Notes: generated from the letters alone by a model not told the origin. Positions 1 through 12,427 are shown, numbered from the stretch's first letter. The stretch: DNA of 64,000 nt from Allium sativum (GCA_030737875.1 CM060910.1:611891303-611955302), one strand, 5' to 3'. Translations and numbers: made by a program.

Positions 1-311
1 AAATTCAAATGAACGTACAGGATTCAAAATAAATCGGATTTTAGCAAAACCAAAAATATTAGAATCTAAACGAAAATATCTTTCCATAGAATCCGAAAAA
101 TTGAAATTTCATAGTGGGAATAAAGAGTTATGCCTAGTTGAAAATTCAAAATAGTCGCTATGGAATTTTGGCCCTTAAAAATGGAAATTTTGCAAATGAT
201 CTCCGTTTTTAACGAAACCACTTTTGTTGGATCCGGGATGTCGAATTACTGCTAGATTCCAAATTTCATAATTATTTGAATCAATATGTGAGCATGGCGC
301 GGGAAAACGTG
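1..311 (+). repeat. Family C LTR, left fragment
   Basis: This stretch matches, with moderate divergence, the part of the element A LTR at about 540-840. Both carry the same ordered blocks, including 'ggattcaaaataaa', 'tcgctatggaatt' and 'cttttgttggatcc'. It breaks off at 311, where element A begins, and the homology resumes at 19133 on the other side of A. It is therefore the left half of an LTR into which A inserted. The window start cuts off its left end. No coding capacity is seen. Confidence 0.8.
307..311. repeat. Target-site duplication ACGTG, left copy of element A
   Basis: ACGTG stands directly before the LTR start TGTAACAACCC at 312. It is repeated at 19133-19137, directly after the LTR end CCACA at 19132. 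A perfect 5-bp match at both ends of an 18.8-kb unit is the normal footprint of LTR retrotransposon integration and fixes both boundaries. Confidence 0.9.
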
Positions 312-1200
312 TGTAACAACCCAGAAAATCTAAGCCAATTTAAAATTTTTATTTTGGCAATTTTAATGAAGTTTGAATATTTAAAATGATTTGTTTTAAA
401 TAAAGACGGCAAGAAATTTATTTTTGAATAGAATTAGAAGTATATTTTTTTGAATCGTAGTAAGAATATAAATATTTATTTTTAATTATAAAAGGAATTG
501 AAAATGGCGTGGTAGTTTGAAATTTCGATTTCGAATTTCAAATTAATGTACAGGATTCAAAATAAACCGGATTTTAGTGAAACAATAAATATTTGAATCT
601 ATTTGAAAATATCTTTCCAATGAATCTGAAAAATTGAATTTTCATAGCGGGAATAAAAAGTTACGCCCAGTTGAAAATTCAGAATTGTGGCTATGGAATT
701 CTGGCCCTTAAAAATGGAAATTTTGCAAACGACCTCGATTTTCGAAGAAACCACTTTTGTTGGATCCGTGATCTCAAGTTATTGCTAGATTCCAAAATTC
801 GTAATTTTTCGAATCAATATATGAGCATGGCAAAGGAAAACGCGTTTGACCAGTTTCAGTTGAATATAATCGACTAGAAAATGGCCATTTTTCAAACGGT
901 CTCGGAATTTGACGAAATTAGTTTTGTTAGAACCGTATCATCAATACGAAGCTAGAAAATATTTTTCGGGAATTTTCAGGGTTCGCATGTGACCCCAGCG
1001 AATTGAAATGTACGTTTAAATTGAATATATAGATTTATATTTTAATTTGAGCGAAAATTGATCGAAACAGCCAAACTGGCTTATTATACATATCCCATTG
1101 TGTTCGGGACGGGGGTAATTAGCTAGGGACAACAGTCGGTGGGTTCGATTTCGAGTTCGAAATAGAAAGTTGCTTTTTGAAATTTAAATATAATAAAAAA

Positions 1201-1217
1201 TATAAAATATTATAAAA
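1201..1217 (+). promoter_or_regulatory. Candidate LTR promoter TATA boxes
   Basis: Two TATA-like strings (1201-1207 and 1211-1217, TATAAAA) stand just before a long pyrimidine-rich tract, a typical plant core promoter layout. The same layout is at 14292-14298 in the 3' LTR. A start near 1240 would give a long R-U5 leader. This is inference from sequence only. Confidence 0.5.
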
Positions 1218-1229
1218 CCCCCTATACTC

Positions 1230-1727
1230 TCCTTATCTCCCCCTCCCTTCCACGTTGACTTCAAATCGTTTCAGAAGCAAAAAAAAACCGCACAAAGAAG
1301 AAGCCGTCGCCCCACCTGCTCCACCACCTCCGCGCCTCGGCCGGACCACACCAGCGTCGGCGATCCCCTCCTCCTCCCTCTCCCCTATCTCCTCTTACCC
1401 TGTTGAACACCCCAACCCTCAAACCCGTGACCCCAAAGTCCTAACCCGCCCAGAACCGCAACCGCATGACCCCACCAGCTGACCGCAGACTTCCACCACC
1501 TGCCGCGCCCCCTTGGCCAGCAAACTCCGGCGCCACTCCCTCCTGTTCTCTCTCTCCTCTCCCTTCTTCTAATTGGAGCCAAACCCCAACATTTCTCCGC
1601 TGTTCCAGCCAAAGTGGCGCCACCTTCGATCGCCAGTGGCTCTCCCGACCACCCTTGACCCCAACGCAACCCCCCTGCTTCCTCCAGCGATTGAAGAAAC
1701 CCCCTCCATCTAATTTTCAATGTAAGT
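1230..1727 (+). other. Pyrimidine-rich leader ending in a consensus 5' splice site
   Basis: After the TATA boxes comes about 490 bp of C/T-rich, proline-codon-rich sequence. It ends at GTAAGT (1722-1727), followed by a T-rich intron-like tract. The 3' LTR copy (about 14310-14805) also keeps GTAAGT at 14800-14805. Open frames here start at TTG, not ATG, and the two copies shift frame relative to each other, so I read this as a transcribed non-coding leader with an intron start. A captured first exon of a host gene is the alternative. Confidence 0.45.
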
Positions 1728-2660
1728 TATTTTTCTTATTTTTATTTATTAATTTAAAAACAAAATCAGTTTCATATGTATGTATATGATAAAGAAGAGA
1801 TTTGTATGTGATAAAGACGAGACTTTTATATGGTAAAAATATGATTTTTATATTAGTAAAGTATTAAAAATTTGATTTTTATATTATAAAGATATTAAAA
1901 ATAGGATTTTTATATGCTAGAGAATATAAAAATGTGATTTTTATATTTGTAGTGGCTACGGACAATGAAAGTGACAAAAGGCGAGCACGACGAAGATTTT
2001 CTACATATGAAGAGTCGTGGTGTTTGGTTTAGCTAGTCGGTGAGAACTTCTCACTTTAAATCTTGTTTTCTTGTTAAAAATATATACTAGGATGCAAACG
2101 GTGCTTAGCAGCACCCGACACCCATTGTCCACAGACCATTGACGACTTGTTTGATTTTGTTGTGTGGTGAAAATTGATTGTGATGTGGAACGAATGAAAA
2201 TAAATATTCATGTGTTGAAATAAATTATTTATCGTTAAAAATATAAACTTAACGTGAATGTGAATAAATAAATATTCATTTACAAATCGAACGATTTGTT
2301 TATGTACACTGATTTGACTGATATTGATTGGGACGATAAATTTTACATGTCGCCCAATTGCACAAATAATATTCAGTGTTTGTTGATTTGAAACCCCACA
2401 CGGGTGTTGGGATGATATTTGGCATACACTAATCCCAATTGTTTAGTTGTATGTCAATTGATAGGTTGACAGACTGTGTAAGCGTTAATTAGATATATTT
2501 AATGCTTATGCAGTTGTGTGGTGCACTTTGGATGATGGTTGATTATTTATCGTTGCTATTATACACATGTGTTGTATGGAGTCCATATAATTAACATTAT
2601 ATGGTAATTGATTGGGCCTCATTCCAATTGGGAAAATAAAGAATATTATAAAATAAAGAT

Positions 2661-2775
2661 TCATGCGTTGAATAGAATAAATAGTCATGTGTTGACGATA
2701 CTCATGTGTTGAGAATATTCATGTGTTGAAAGAAATATATATTCATGTGTTGAAGAAAATATTCATTTGTTGAAT
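2661..2775 (+). repeat. Short direct repeats of TCATGTGTTGA
   Basis: Six imperfect copies of an 11-bp motif (TCATGTGTTGA and close variants) follow each other at 17-34 bp spacing. The 3' LTR keeps fewer copies (about 15726-15825), so the array has changed in copy number since insertion. No function can be assigned. Confidence 0.7.
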
Positions 2776-4688
2776 AGAATAACAAAGTTATTGAAATATA
2801 TAAAGCCGTGTTGATTAGATGTGCACCATTTTGATGCGAACAATATTTAGATCGATTATATTCGTTTTAATAATGAATGTAGAAAAAGAAGTGATTTCAA
2901 AATATAATATTTTGAAAATATTATCATTTATACATTAATGATAGGGAATATTCAATTTTGATTTAAAATTGAATATGAAGTTGAAATTGTTTTGAAAACG
3001 AATTTAAAACGATTTATAAAATACGTTTTGAATTGAAATCGACAAAATATATATAATATATATTAATGGCCTGAATAGAACGCGCCGCGCCGCGGCAATT
3101 CGCGAATTTTGACCATTGACTTCGAATTGACGTTACGGGAGATCCGACCGTCGGATTCTCCTGAAACCGGAACCGTTGGGTTCGTATCGAAAAGAGCTTT
3201 CCAATGAATATTAGAAATTTGAAATCTAACGGTTGGATTTGGAATCATGTCCAAATCAAATATGGAAAAGGTCGCTGTAAGTGCAGTTCGGTGGCCGTTA
3301 TTGAATACCGACTGTACGGGCCTTGATAAAATTATTAAAAATATTAATAATTTGTGTAAATTCATAATATATGAATTGGAAAGAACTGGGATGAAAAAAA
3401 TCCATATTTTTAAGGATAAAAATATATTTTTATCGAAATGAACTAGTTATGAACTAGAATTGTAATCCAATATTTTTGAATAAATAAATTGGATTTGAAG
3501 TAGTTTTAAAAATAATCAGAATTTCCAATATACGAATTGGAATGGATTTGAATCGAAATTATCTTCGGAATATTTCGATGTTGGGTTTCATGATTATACA
3601 GATATGGTTGTGGAAATTTGGAATATATATTTATATCGTTATTTCCAATACGATATTTGTTGGTTTCAGAATTTGATATTGAATATAAGCTGATATATTT
3701 TCTATTCAGAGCCTTGTATTTATTATCAAATGGGATTTTGGGTTCGTCGTGAATGTTGTCTTAAATAACGCTATTCTTGAACCAAATTTAGAAAAGAATA
3801 AATCTTTTAATTAAGATTTAGTGAAATTGTCCAGTTAATTAGTATTTAACTGGAATTGAATTTAAATTGGTTTTTGGGTTTATTATGAGCGGTGTTTTGA
3901 ATAACACCTGTTCTTTAACCCGATTAATAATGGAAAGTGATTTTGGGTTTAGTGAACCGTGTTTTAGATGACTTTGGTTCTTTAACCCAGTTAAAGACAA
4001 GGTATCGATTTTTGGGAAGATTAAAACTAAGTGGAGTTTTAATGAATCTTTAATTGGATTAAAGTGACCGAGAATGGAGTATCACCAGTTTTGCTGCAAA
4101 GCGATAGTTAAATCTTTAATTAGATTTGAATGTTAAATGGTAATTAATTTTACTGATAGCACCGTGGTGTTAGATATGGAGTATTACCAGTTTTGCTTCA
4201 TGGGATGAATAGGTTGAGAATGGGAAATAAAATAAATAATTACTTCGGTGTGGTTCGCTAATCCGACTAGTTTGGAAAACCTTAACATGGTTTGAAATGA
4301 TATCCAAAGGAAGATTAAAGAATAAATTTAGTAGAATTTATCTTTGATAAAATTAATGGGAACCTTTCCCTAAGAATGTGAAGATTTGAATAAAAGAATA
4401 TTCTGAATTGAAATGAGGCGTATGTTGTGTTTGTGTAACACTTGTTTATTATATACGCGGGTTATTCGGAAAGGTCGGGTTTATATCCATTCTGAATAAC
4501 CGATTCGACGATAAGTCGAAGATGAAGACGGTGGTTGAAGACCGGAGATCTTCACGTCGTTTGGATAATTATTGATGATCTTGATTGGGCTATACACCCA
4601 AGAGCAGGTAATCAGTTGGTGATCGTCCAGACGTACTTGGAGATCGATGGATATGCGAGGAATAAGGTTCCTCCGTTTCGTTCAGACC

Positions 4689-4693
4689 CAGAA
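4689..4693. repeat. Target-site duplication CAGAA of solo LTR B (second copy 11016-11020)
   Basis: CAGAA occurs immediately left of B and immediately right of it. The A 3' LTR shows the uninterrupted site as 'cccagaacgaacttg' near 17735, so the empty site is visible in the same window. This independently confirms the boundaries of B. Confidence 0.92.
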
Positions 4694-7323
4694 TGAAACG
4701 ACCCGAACTTTCCCTGTGAGGAAAGCCCGGATTGAGTCGAGAGCAAGCCACAAACCGAACGCAGACGGAAGAACATTTCATTGTATATTACAACAATTCA
4801 TCAGAATACAAGAATATATAGAGTATAAACAAATAATATACATCCGATAAATATCAGAGATTACAATACATTACATAGCAGCGGAAAATGATACAAAATA
4901 CAACTGAAGGAGATACACGGATACAAAGCTTTCCGGATATCGTTCCAGCTGTAAACCAGGATCCTGTGAATATAAATCTGCAAAACCAAAACTACTAGCT
5001 GCCCGTGTCAAAATAAGGGCACCTAGAGTTTAGGTTAAAACAATAAACTCCAGGTCAGTCATGGGACTGGTGTGAGAACTAAAACAGTTATTAATCTTTA
5101 TTTTAAAGTTAGGTAAATCAAGGGACCACGCCGTATGACACGGAACGGGTTTCCTCCCAAGGATACCGGTGCATAAAACACACAGCACATTGCTAAATAA
5201 AGAACAATGAAGCTATTATAAGACCCAGGTCCCATCACACAATGCAACGCAAGCCGGAGCAGAGGGTTTTCCCTTATAATAGCCAAAGCATGCTTGATAC
5301 GTTTAAAACAAGTCATTTGATACTATAATAAGTGTATAGTGTTTAAAACAATTTCAATCATAAATATCAATCATAGACGGCATGGGTACCATATATCATG
5401 TTGCCATACTAGGCTCTACAAATAAAACCGCAAAGTCACGTATTGGAAGTTGGATTTCCTTCTGTGAACTGAGGCAAAAGATAGTCCTCTACCGATTCGA
5501 GGCTGTCTAGCCCGAGTCTCAGGTCAGAGCTCGAGTGACCTTAGAGTGACAGGGCCGGTCCACTGATGTGGATTAGACGAAATCCTGAACACTGCATTTC
5601 CCCGCCCTTTGGGGCGTAGGTGAGCTAATTAAATGACTCCATCGGTTCGAGAACGACCGATAAATCCGAGGCGCCTCCAATTCCAACAACCACATGAGTC
5701 AAACTCGTCAGCCAGTTCAAGCACTGACGCCACTCCTAGCTAGAAGAAAATGCATGTCCTCCTTGAGGTCCGTCTCCCATTTTTGGTTCACACCGGGGTG
5801 TGAGGCTCGCGAGTCCACGCTACACAAAGCTATGCCACACAGACTGTGCTTTGATCATCAACCACAAGACTCTGCTTTTCAACAGAAGCCTAGATCATTT
5901 GCATCTTAGCATGCCACACAGGCAAACCACTCTATGCAACCGATATCAGTCACACAGAATGAAATCCGATGTCAGACACACAGTCCATTTACAAGTCCGT
6001 TCTGGGTCTGAACGAAACCGGAGGCACCTAGTACCCCGCATATCCATAGATCTCCAAGTACGTCTGGGCGACCACTAACTGATTCCCTCCTCTTGGGTGT
6101 ACGGCCCAATCAAGATCATCAGTAATTATCCAAACGACGTGAAGACCTCCGGTCTTCGACCACCGTCTTCATCCTCGACACCACGTCGAATCAGTTATCC
6201 AGAATGGGATAAACCCGGTCTTTCTGAGTAACTCGCGTATATAATAAAAAAGTGTTACACAAACACAACATACGCCTTATTCCAATTCATCAGTCACTAA
6301 CCGTAAATTAACAAGAGAATAATCCCCCAAATATTAACCCCAAAGGCCGAAACCAACATCAGATCAATACCCAGGAAACCGTTCTGCTTTGCTAACCTAC
6401 AGTTAGTTTCTAAATTTCACATTCTTAGGGAAAGGTTCCCATTAATTTTATCAAAGATAAATTCTTTTAAATTTATTCTTTAATCTTCTTTTGAATATCA
6501 ATTCAAACTAGTCGGGATTAACGAACCACACCGAAGTAATCATTTATTTTATTTCCCAATCCCAACCTATTTATCCCATGAAGTAAAACTGGTCATACTT
6601 CATATCTAACACCACGGTGTTATCGGTAAATTCAATTACCATTTCACATTCAAATCTAATTAAAGATTTAACTATCGCCTGGAGCAAAACTGGTGATACT
6701 TCATTCTCGATCTTTTCAATCTAATTAAAGATTCATTAAACTCCACTTAGTTTTAATCTTTAACCGGGTTAAAGAATCCATGTCATTTAAAACACGATTC
6801 ACGATAAACCCAAAATCACATCTCATTTCAATCAGTCCCTAACCGTAAATTAGCAAGTGAGCAATTCCCTAAGTATTAACCCCGAAGGCCGAAACCAACA
6901 TCAGATCAATATCCCAGAAACCATTCAACTTAACTAATCTCCAGTTAGTTTCTGATTTTCTTAACTCCTTTGGGTCTAAGAACAGTATTATTGAAGATAC
7001 CGTTCACGACAACCCAAAATCACATTCCATTAATTATCGGGTTAAAGAACAAGTGTTATTTAAAACACTGTTCACGATAAACCCAAAAATCAATACCAAT
7101 TCAATTCCAATTAAATATTATTTAATTGGTACACTTCATTAAATCTAAATAAAAAGACTTAATCTTTTCCTCAGCTGGGCTTAAGAACAGTGTTACTGAA
7201 GACACCATTCACGACAAACCCAAATCACATTTGATATTAAATATAAGGCTCTGAATAGAAAATATATCGGCTTATATTCAATATCAAATTCTACGACCAA
7301 CAAATATCGTATTGGAAATAACG

Positions 7324-7345
7324 ATATATATATATATATATATAT
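7324..7345. repeat. (AT)n microsatellite in solo LTR B
   Basis: About eleven AT units. The matching part of the element A LTR (around 3625-3640) has only a short AT run, so the repeat grew within B. Confidence 0.85.
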
Positions 7346-8084
7346 CTTTCAAATTTCCATAACAACATTTGTATAATCACGAAATCCAACATCGAAATAT
7401 TCCAAAGACAATTTCGATTCAAATCCATTCCAATGCAATTATTGGAAATTCTGGTTATTTTCAAAACCATTTCAAATCCAATTTATTTATTTTAAAAATA
7501 AATAAATTACTATTCTAGTTCAAAACTGGTTCATTTCGATAAAAACCTATTTTTATCTTTTCAAATATGGAGCTTTTCATCCCAATTCTTTCTAAATCAT
7601 TTCTTATGATTTTACACAAATTATTACTATTTTTAATAATTTTATCAAGGCCCGTACAGTTGATTTCCATCAACGGCCATCGAACTGCACTTACAGCGGC
7701 CTTTTCCAAATTTGATTTGGACATAATTCCAAATCCAACCGTTAAATTTCAAATTTCTAACATTTGTTAGAAAGCTCTTTTCGATACGAACCCAACGGTT
7801 CCGGTTTCAGGAGAATTCGACGGTCGGATCTCCCGCAATATCCATTCGAAGTCAATGGTCGAAATTCACGAACTGCCGCGGCGCGGCGCGTTCTATTCAG
7901 GCCATTATATTATATATATAATATATATAATACATACTTTGTCGATTTCCTTTTAAAACGTATTTTATAAATCGTTTTAAATTCGTTTTCAAAACGATTT
8001 CAACTTCTTTTTCAATTTCAAATCAAAATTGAATTTTCCCTTACAAATTCGTTTTAAATTCATTTCAAATTGATTTCAATTCAA

Positions 8085-8310
8085 ATCGATTTTGAATTCA
8101 ATTTCAGTTCGTTTTCAATTCAATTCAATTTCAATTCGAATTCATTTCTATTCAATTTCAATTCTATTCAGTTTCAATTTGAATTCATTTCTATTAAATT
8201 TCAATTCTATTCAATTTCAATTCGAATTCATTTCTATTCAATTTCAATTCTATTCAATTTCAATTCGAATTCATTTTTATTCAATTTCAATTCAAATTCA
8301 TTTCTATTCA
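8085..8310. repeat. TTCAATTTCAATTC-type degenerate tandem repeat in B
   Basis: Units of about 14 and 60 bp built from TTCAATTTCAATTC and GAATTCATTTC alternate here. The equivalent place in the element A LTR is a short ATTGAAATTG stretch. The long plus-strand open frames across this repeat are a by-product of it and are not called as genes. Confidence 0.8.
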
Positions 8311-9199
8311 AAATATCAGCTTTTGAAATCACTTTCGATGTTCATTATAAAATGAATAAAATCATATAAATATCGTTCACGTCAAAATGGCGTAAATCTA
8401 ATCAACACGGCTTCATATATTTCTATTTTCAAATATTCTATTTCAAATATTTCTTATTCAAAACTGGAATGAGGCCCAATCAATTACCATATAATGTTAA
8501 TTATATGGATTTTCTACAACACATGTATACGATAACAATGATGAATAATCAACCATCATCCAAAGTGCATTCTACACTGTATAAGCATCAAATATAAATA
8601 TTTAACGCTCATAACAGTCTGTCTATCAATCGATCGACATACAGCTAATTATTGGGATTAGTGTAGGTCATATATCATCCTAATACCCATGTGGGGTTTC
8701 AATCAATCAAACACAGATTTTATTTGTGCAGTTGGGCGATGTTTAAAATTTATCGTCCCAATCAATATCAGTCAAATGTGTGTACATAAACAAATCGTCC
8801 GATTTGTTTATATTTATTTCATTTTAAATACACGTTAAAATTCTATTTTTAACTATAAAATATTTTAACTATATAAATATTTTATTTTATTTCACATCAC
8901 ATCACACAATCAACTACACATCGAAATCAAACAAACAAGCATACAAGCCGTCCATGGTCTGTGGACGACGGGTGTCGGGTGCTACTAAACACTGTCTGCA
9001 TCCTAGTATATATTTCAACTAGAAAAATTAAATTAAAGGTGAGGAGTTCTCACCAAAGCTATCCCAACTACACGACACTTCTAATGTAGGAAATCTTCAC
9101 CTTTTCGTCTTTTGTCACTTTCGTTGCCCGTATTCACTACGTATATAAAAATCACGTTTTTATATCCTCTCTACTCCACGATAAAATAAAGTTCATATT

Positions 9200-9560
9200 T
9201 TTATTTCACTTCATATATTTACAACGCTTCTTTCTATATAAAAATTATATTTCTATATTTCTACTTTAATAAAAACCATATTTTTAATATCTCTACTTTA
9301 TAAAAATCATATTTTTAATATGTCACTAGTATAAAAATTATATTTTTAAGCTTTTTATATTGTAAAAATTATATTTTTAACCTTTCTATAATATAAAAAT
9401 TATATTTTTATTTCTACATTATATAAAAATCATATTTTTATATATGCTATACATGTACAAAAATCAAATCTTTATTCAATGAAAGATCTAGTTTTGACAT
9501 CATAAAAATCCTATCTTTCACCGTATAACCATATAAATAAAAATCAAATTTTTATTTATA
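9200..9560. repeat. AT-rich short tandem repeats (AAAAATCATATTTTTA-type) in B
   Basis: About ten imperfect copies of a 20-40 bp unit centred on AAAAAT(C/T)ATATTTTTA. Element A has a shorter version at 1800-1950 and family C a related one at 19930-20088. Each LTR copy has expanded this block differently. Confidence 0.7.
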
Positions 9561-9687
9561 ATCGTATAAATTAAAAATCACATTTCCAAATGCTATAAAA
9601 ATTAATTCTTCCTTCAAAAACTGAATTTTATTTTCCTTAAGACAAATTACATTAAATAAAATAGTAGAAAAAAACAAAATCGAAATA

Positions 9688-10115
9688 AAAGAAGTTCGAT
9701 TGAAGAGGGGAAACTGCGGTGTCAGAGGGTGCTGATGGGGTGGTGCAGCGACGAGGTGGTGAAAAGAAGGGGCGGCAGTCGCTGTTTTAAATCGAGGAGG
9801 GGTCAGGGGATAACCGACGAGAGGAAAGGGAGGGAGAGCATCAGGGATGGCTAGAACGGGTTCGACGGAGGCGGGGAGGGCTGCAGGCGCGGTGGAGGGG
9901 TTGCGTTAACTGGAGGGTGGTTAGGGCTTCGGTGTGGCAGAGGAGAGAGACGCGATGGGAAGGCGGGGTGGATGATCGGAGGTGGGCGGCGTGCGAGCCC
10001 CCCTGGACGGTGGCGATGGCGGCCTCCGTTCAATCTCTTTTCCCCTTTTTTTATTTCATTTTTAACTGAACGGGAATTGTGAGGGAGAAGGAGAATAAAT
10101 AGGGGGGTTTTATTG
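9688..10115 (-). other. Minus-strand promoter and pyrimidine-rich leader of solo LTR B
   Basis: Read on the minus strand, an AATAAAACCCCCC-type TATA region (about 10104-10115) is followed by a C/T-rich, proline-codon-rich tract. This matches the layout at 1201-1727 in element A, but the sequence has diverged strongly. The 60-residue proline-rich frame in it has no counterpart in the A copies, so it is not called as a gene. Confidence 0.45.
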
Positions 10116-11020
10116 AAATTTTAATTATTTAATTTATTTTATTATCCCCTTAAAGTTGACTTTTATTTCGAACTCAAAATTGAGTCCACCGACTGTCGTC
10201 CCTAGCCAAATACCCCCATTCCGAACACAATGGGATATGTTTCGTAAGCTGATTCGATCGTTTCGATCAGTTTCCGCCAAAATCAACATATAACTCTATA
10301 TATTGAATTTGAACGCACATTTCAATTTACCGAGGCCACATACTAACTCGAAAAATTCCCAAAAAATATTTTCTAGCTTCGTATTGATGATACGATCCTA
10401 ACAAAACTAATTTAGTCCAATTCCGAGACAGTTTGAAAATGGCCATTTTCCAGTCGATTAAAATCAACTTAAACTGGTCAAACACGTTTTCCTTTGCCAC
10501 GCTCACATATTGATTCGAAAAATTATGAAATTTGAAACCTAGCAATAATTTGACATCCCGGATCCAACAAAAGTGGTTTCGTCGAAAACCGAGGTCGTTT
10601 GCAAAATTTCCATTTTTAAGGGCCTGAATTCCATAGCGACTATTCAGAATTTTCCACTGGACGTATCTTTTGATTCCCGCTATGAAATTTCGATCTTTCG
10701 GATTCATTAGAAAGATATTCTCAATTAGATTCAAATATTTTTGGTTTCACTAAAATCTGGTTTATTTTGAATCCTGTACATTCATTTGAAATTTGAAATC
10801 GAATTATCGAACTACCACGCCATTTTCAATTCCTTTTATAATTATAAATAATTATTTATGTTCTATCGACGATCTATATAAATATATACATTCGAATCTA
10901 TTCAAAATAAATTTCTCGTCGATATTATTTAAAATAATTCATTTTGAATGTTCAAAATTCGCTAAAATTGCCAAAATAAAAAATTTAAATTGGCTCGGAT
11001 TTCCGGGTTATTACACAGAA

Positions 11021-12413
11021 TGAACTTGTAAATGGGCTGTGTGTCTGACATTGGATTTTATTCTGTGTGATCGATTTCTATTAAATATGTATCTGTTTGG
11101 CAACGGAGAATTTATTCTCTTGCTTAACGCCCTTCTCTGAGACATATGAGCTTAGGGGTTATTTATCGATAGATATCAATCACACGGCATGAATTGCCTG
11201 TGTGGCATGCCTAAGTGGAAGATGATCAAGGCTTCTGTTGAAAAGCAAAGTCTTGTGGTTGATGACCAAAGCACAGCCTGTGTGGCATAGCTTTTTGTAT
11301 GGCGTTAATTCGCGAGCCTCACACCTCGGTATGAGTCAAAAATGGGATAAGGACCCAAGGAGTGCACGACGTTTCTTTCTAGCTATGGGTGATGTCAGTG
11401 ACCTACCAGCCCTGACATTTATATTACTTTTATCTGTGTGGTTGTTGGATGCGAGGCGCTTCGGATATAGGTCCTATAGGACCGGGAAACGTGTGTTCAG
11501 GAATACTAATCCTCAAAAGTAAGAGAGGACCGACCTTGGAGGTTACAAGGATCGCAGTGTGTGGTCCTGAGACATTTGCTAGAGTGTCTCGAACGGAGAG
11601 GAGCTTGCCCCTTGCCTCGACTCATAATGGAATCCAATTTCCAATACATGATAATTCGGTTTTATTTGTAGACCTAGTATGGCGACATAGTAGATGGTAG
11701 CTATGCCGCCTATGATTGATACTTGTGATTGAAATTATTTTGACACTATACACTTATAGTAATATCAAAATAATGTGTTTTTAAATGTATCAAGCATTCT
11801 TTGGCTATTATAAGGTAAAACCCTATCCTCTGGCTTGCGTTGCATTGTGTGATGGGACCTGGGTCTTATAATAGCTTCATTTTTCTTTTTTTAGCATTGC
11901 GCTGTTTGTTTTATGCACTGGTATTCTTGGGAGGAAACTCGTTCCGTGTTATACGGCGTGGTCCCTTTATTTACCTAACTTTAAAAATAAAGATTAATAA
12001 CTGTTTTAGTTCTCACACCAATCACATGACTGACCTAGAGTTTATTGTCTTAACCTAAACTCTGGGTGCCTTTATTTTCCACACGAGCAGCTAGTAGTTT
12101 TGGTTTTGCAGATTTATATTCACAGGATCCTGGTTTACTGCTGGAATATTATCTGGAAAGCTCTGTATCCGTATATCTTTTTCAGTTGTGTATTGTATTA
12201 ATTTTCCGTTGCTATGTAATTAAATGTAATTTAAATCTTTGATATTTTTCTGATGTATTATATTCATTCATCCTCTGTATATTCTTGTATTCTGATGGAA
12301 TTGTTGTAATTAACAATGAAATGTTCTTCTGTTTGCGTTCTGATTGGTCTTGTCCTCATGGTAATTCGTCCTTTCTCTTCTCTTCGGAGACCGGGAAAGC
12401 TCGGGTCCCCACA
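11021..12413 (+). repeat. Element A 5' LTR, part 2
   Basis: Continues part 1 after insertion B and is collinear with about 17745-19132 of the 3' LTR. It ends GGGTCCCCACA, just before the primer site. It carries TTCCGTTGCTATG at 12204-12216, a motif shared with other LTR families here. Two open frames of 94 and 83 residues recur in the 3' LTR but are broken in B, so they are not called as genes. Confidence 0.9.
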
Positions 12414-12415
12414 GT

Positions 12416-12427
12416 TGGTATCAGAGC
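12416..12427 (+). other. Primer binding site of element A (initiator Met tRNA type)
   Basis: TGGTATCAGAGC lies 2 bp after the LTR end at 12413. This is the standard plant site complementary to the 3' end of initiator methionine tRNA and marks where minus-strand DNA synthesis would start. Confidence 0.92.

Larger units (their letters stand above)
312..4693 (+). repeat. Element A 5' LTR, part 1
   Basis: Collinear with 13390 to about 17745 of the 3' LTR. It begins TGTAACAACCC and is interrupted after CAGAA (4689-4693) by the minus-strand solo LTR B. It resumes at 11021 with 'tgaacttgtaaatgg', the sequence that continues the 3' LTR. It is AT-rich apart from a pyrimidine-rich block (about 1230-1720) and a short CpG-rich block (3081-3104). 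The open frames inside it are not conserved as proteins among copies. Confidence 0.9.
4694..11015 (-). mobile_element. Solo LTR B (6.3 kb) inserted in element A
   Basis: On the minus strand this unit starts TGTAATAACCCGG (at 11015) and ends near CGGGTCGTTTCA (at 4694). It is homologous over its length to the LTRs of element A, in opposite orientation. It is flanked by perfect CAGAA duplications at 4689-4693 and 11016-11020. No core, primer site or second LTR is present, so it is a solo LTR left by recombination between two LTRs. At 6322 bp it is longer than the A LTR, partly through expansion of AT-rich and TTCAATT-type simple repeats. It is more diverged from the two A LTRs than they are from each other, so it may be a separate subfamily. 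Confidence 0.88.

Noticed and set aside
1255..1789. Proline-rich open frames in the A LTR leader (also 14336-14594, 9851-10033 minus, 19345-19913)
   Set aside because: Several start at TTG rather than ATG, copies shift frame against each other, and composition alone explains the Pro/Ser content. Treated as non-coding leader.
8070..8369. Phe/Asn/Ser-rich open frames in solo LTR B
   Set aside because: They arise from the TTCAATTTCAATTC simple repeat.
11238..11700. Two overlapping open frames of 94 and 83 residues that recur in the A 3' LTR (17921-18410)
   Set aside because: They are alike because the LTRs are copies. The related LTR B has stops and indels in the same place, and no domain is recognisable.
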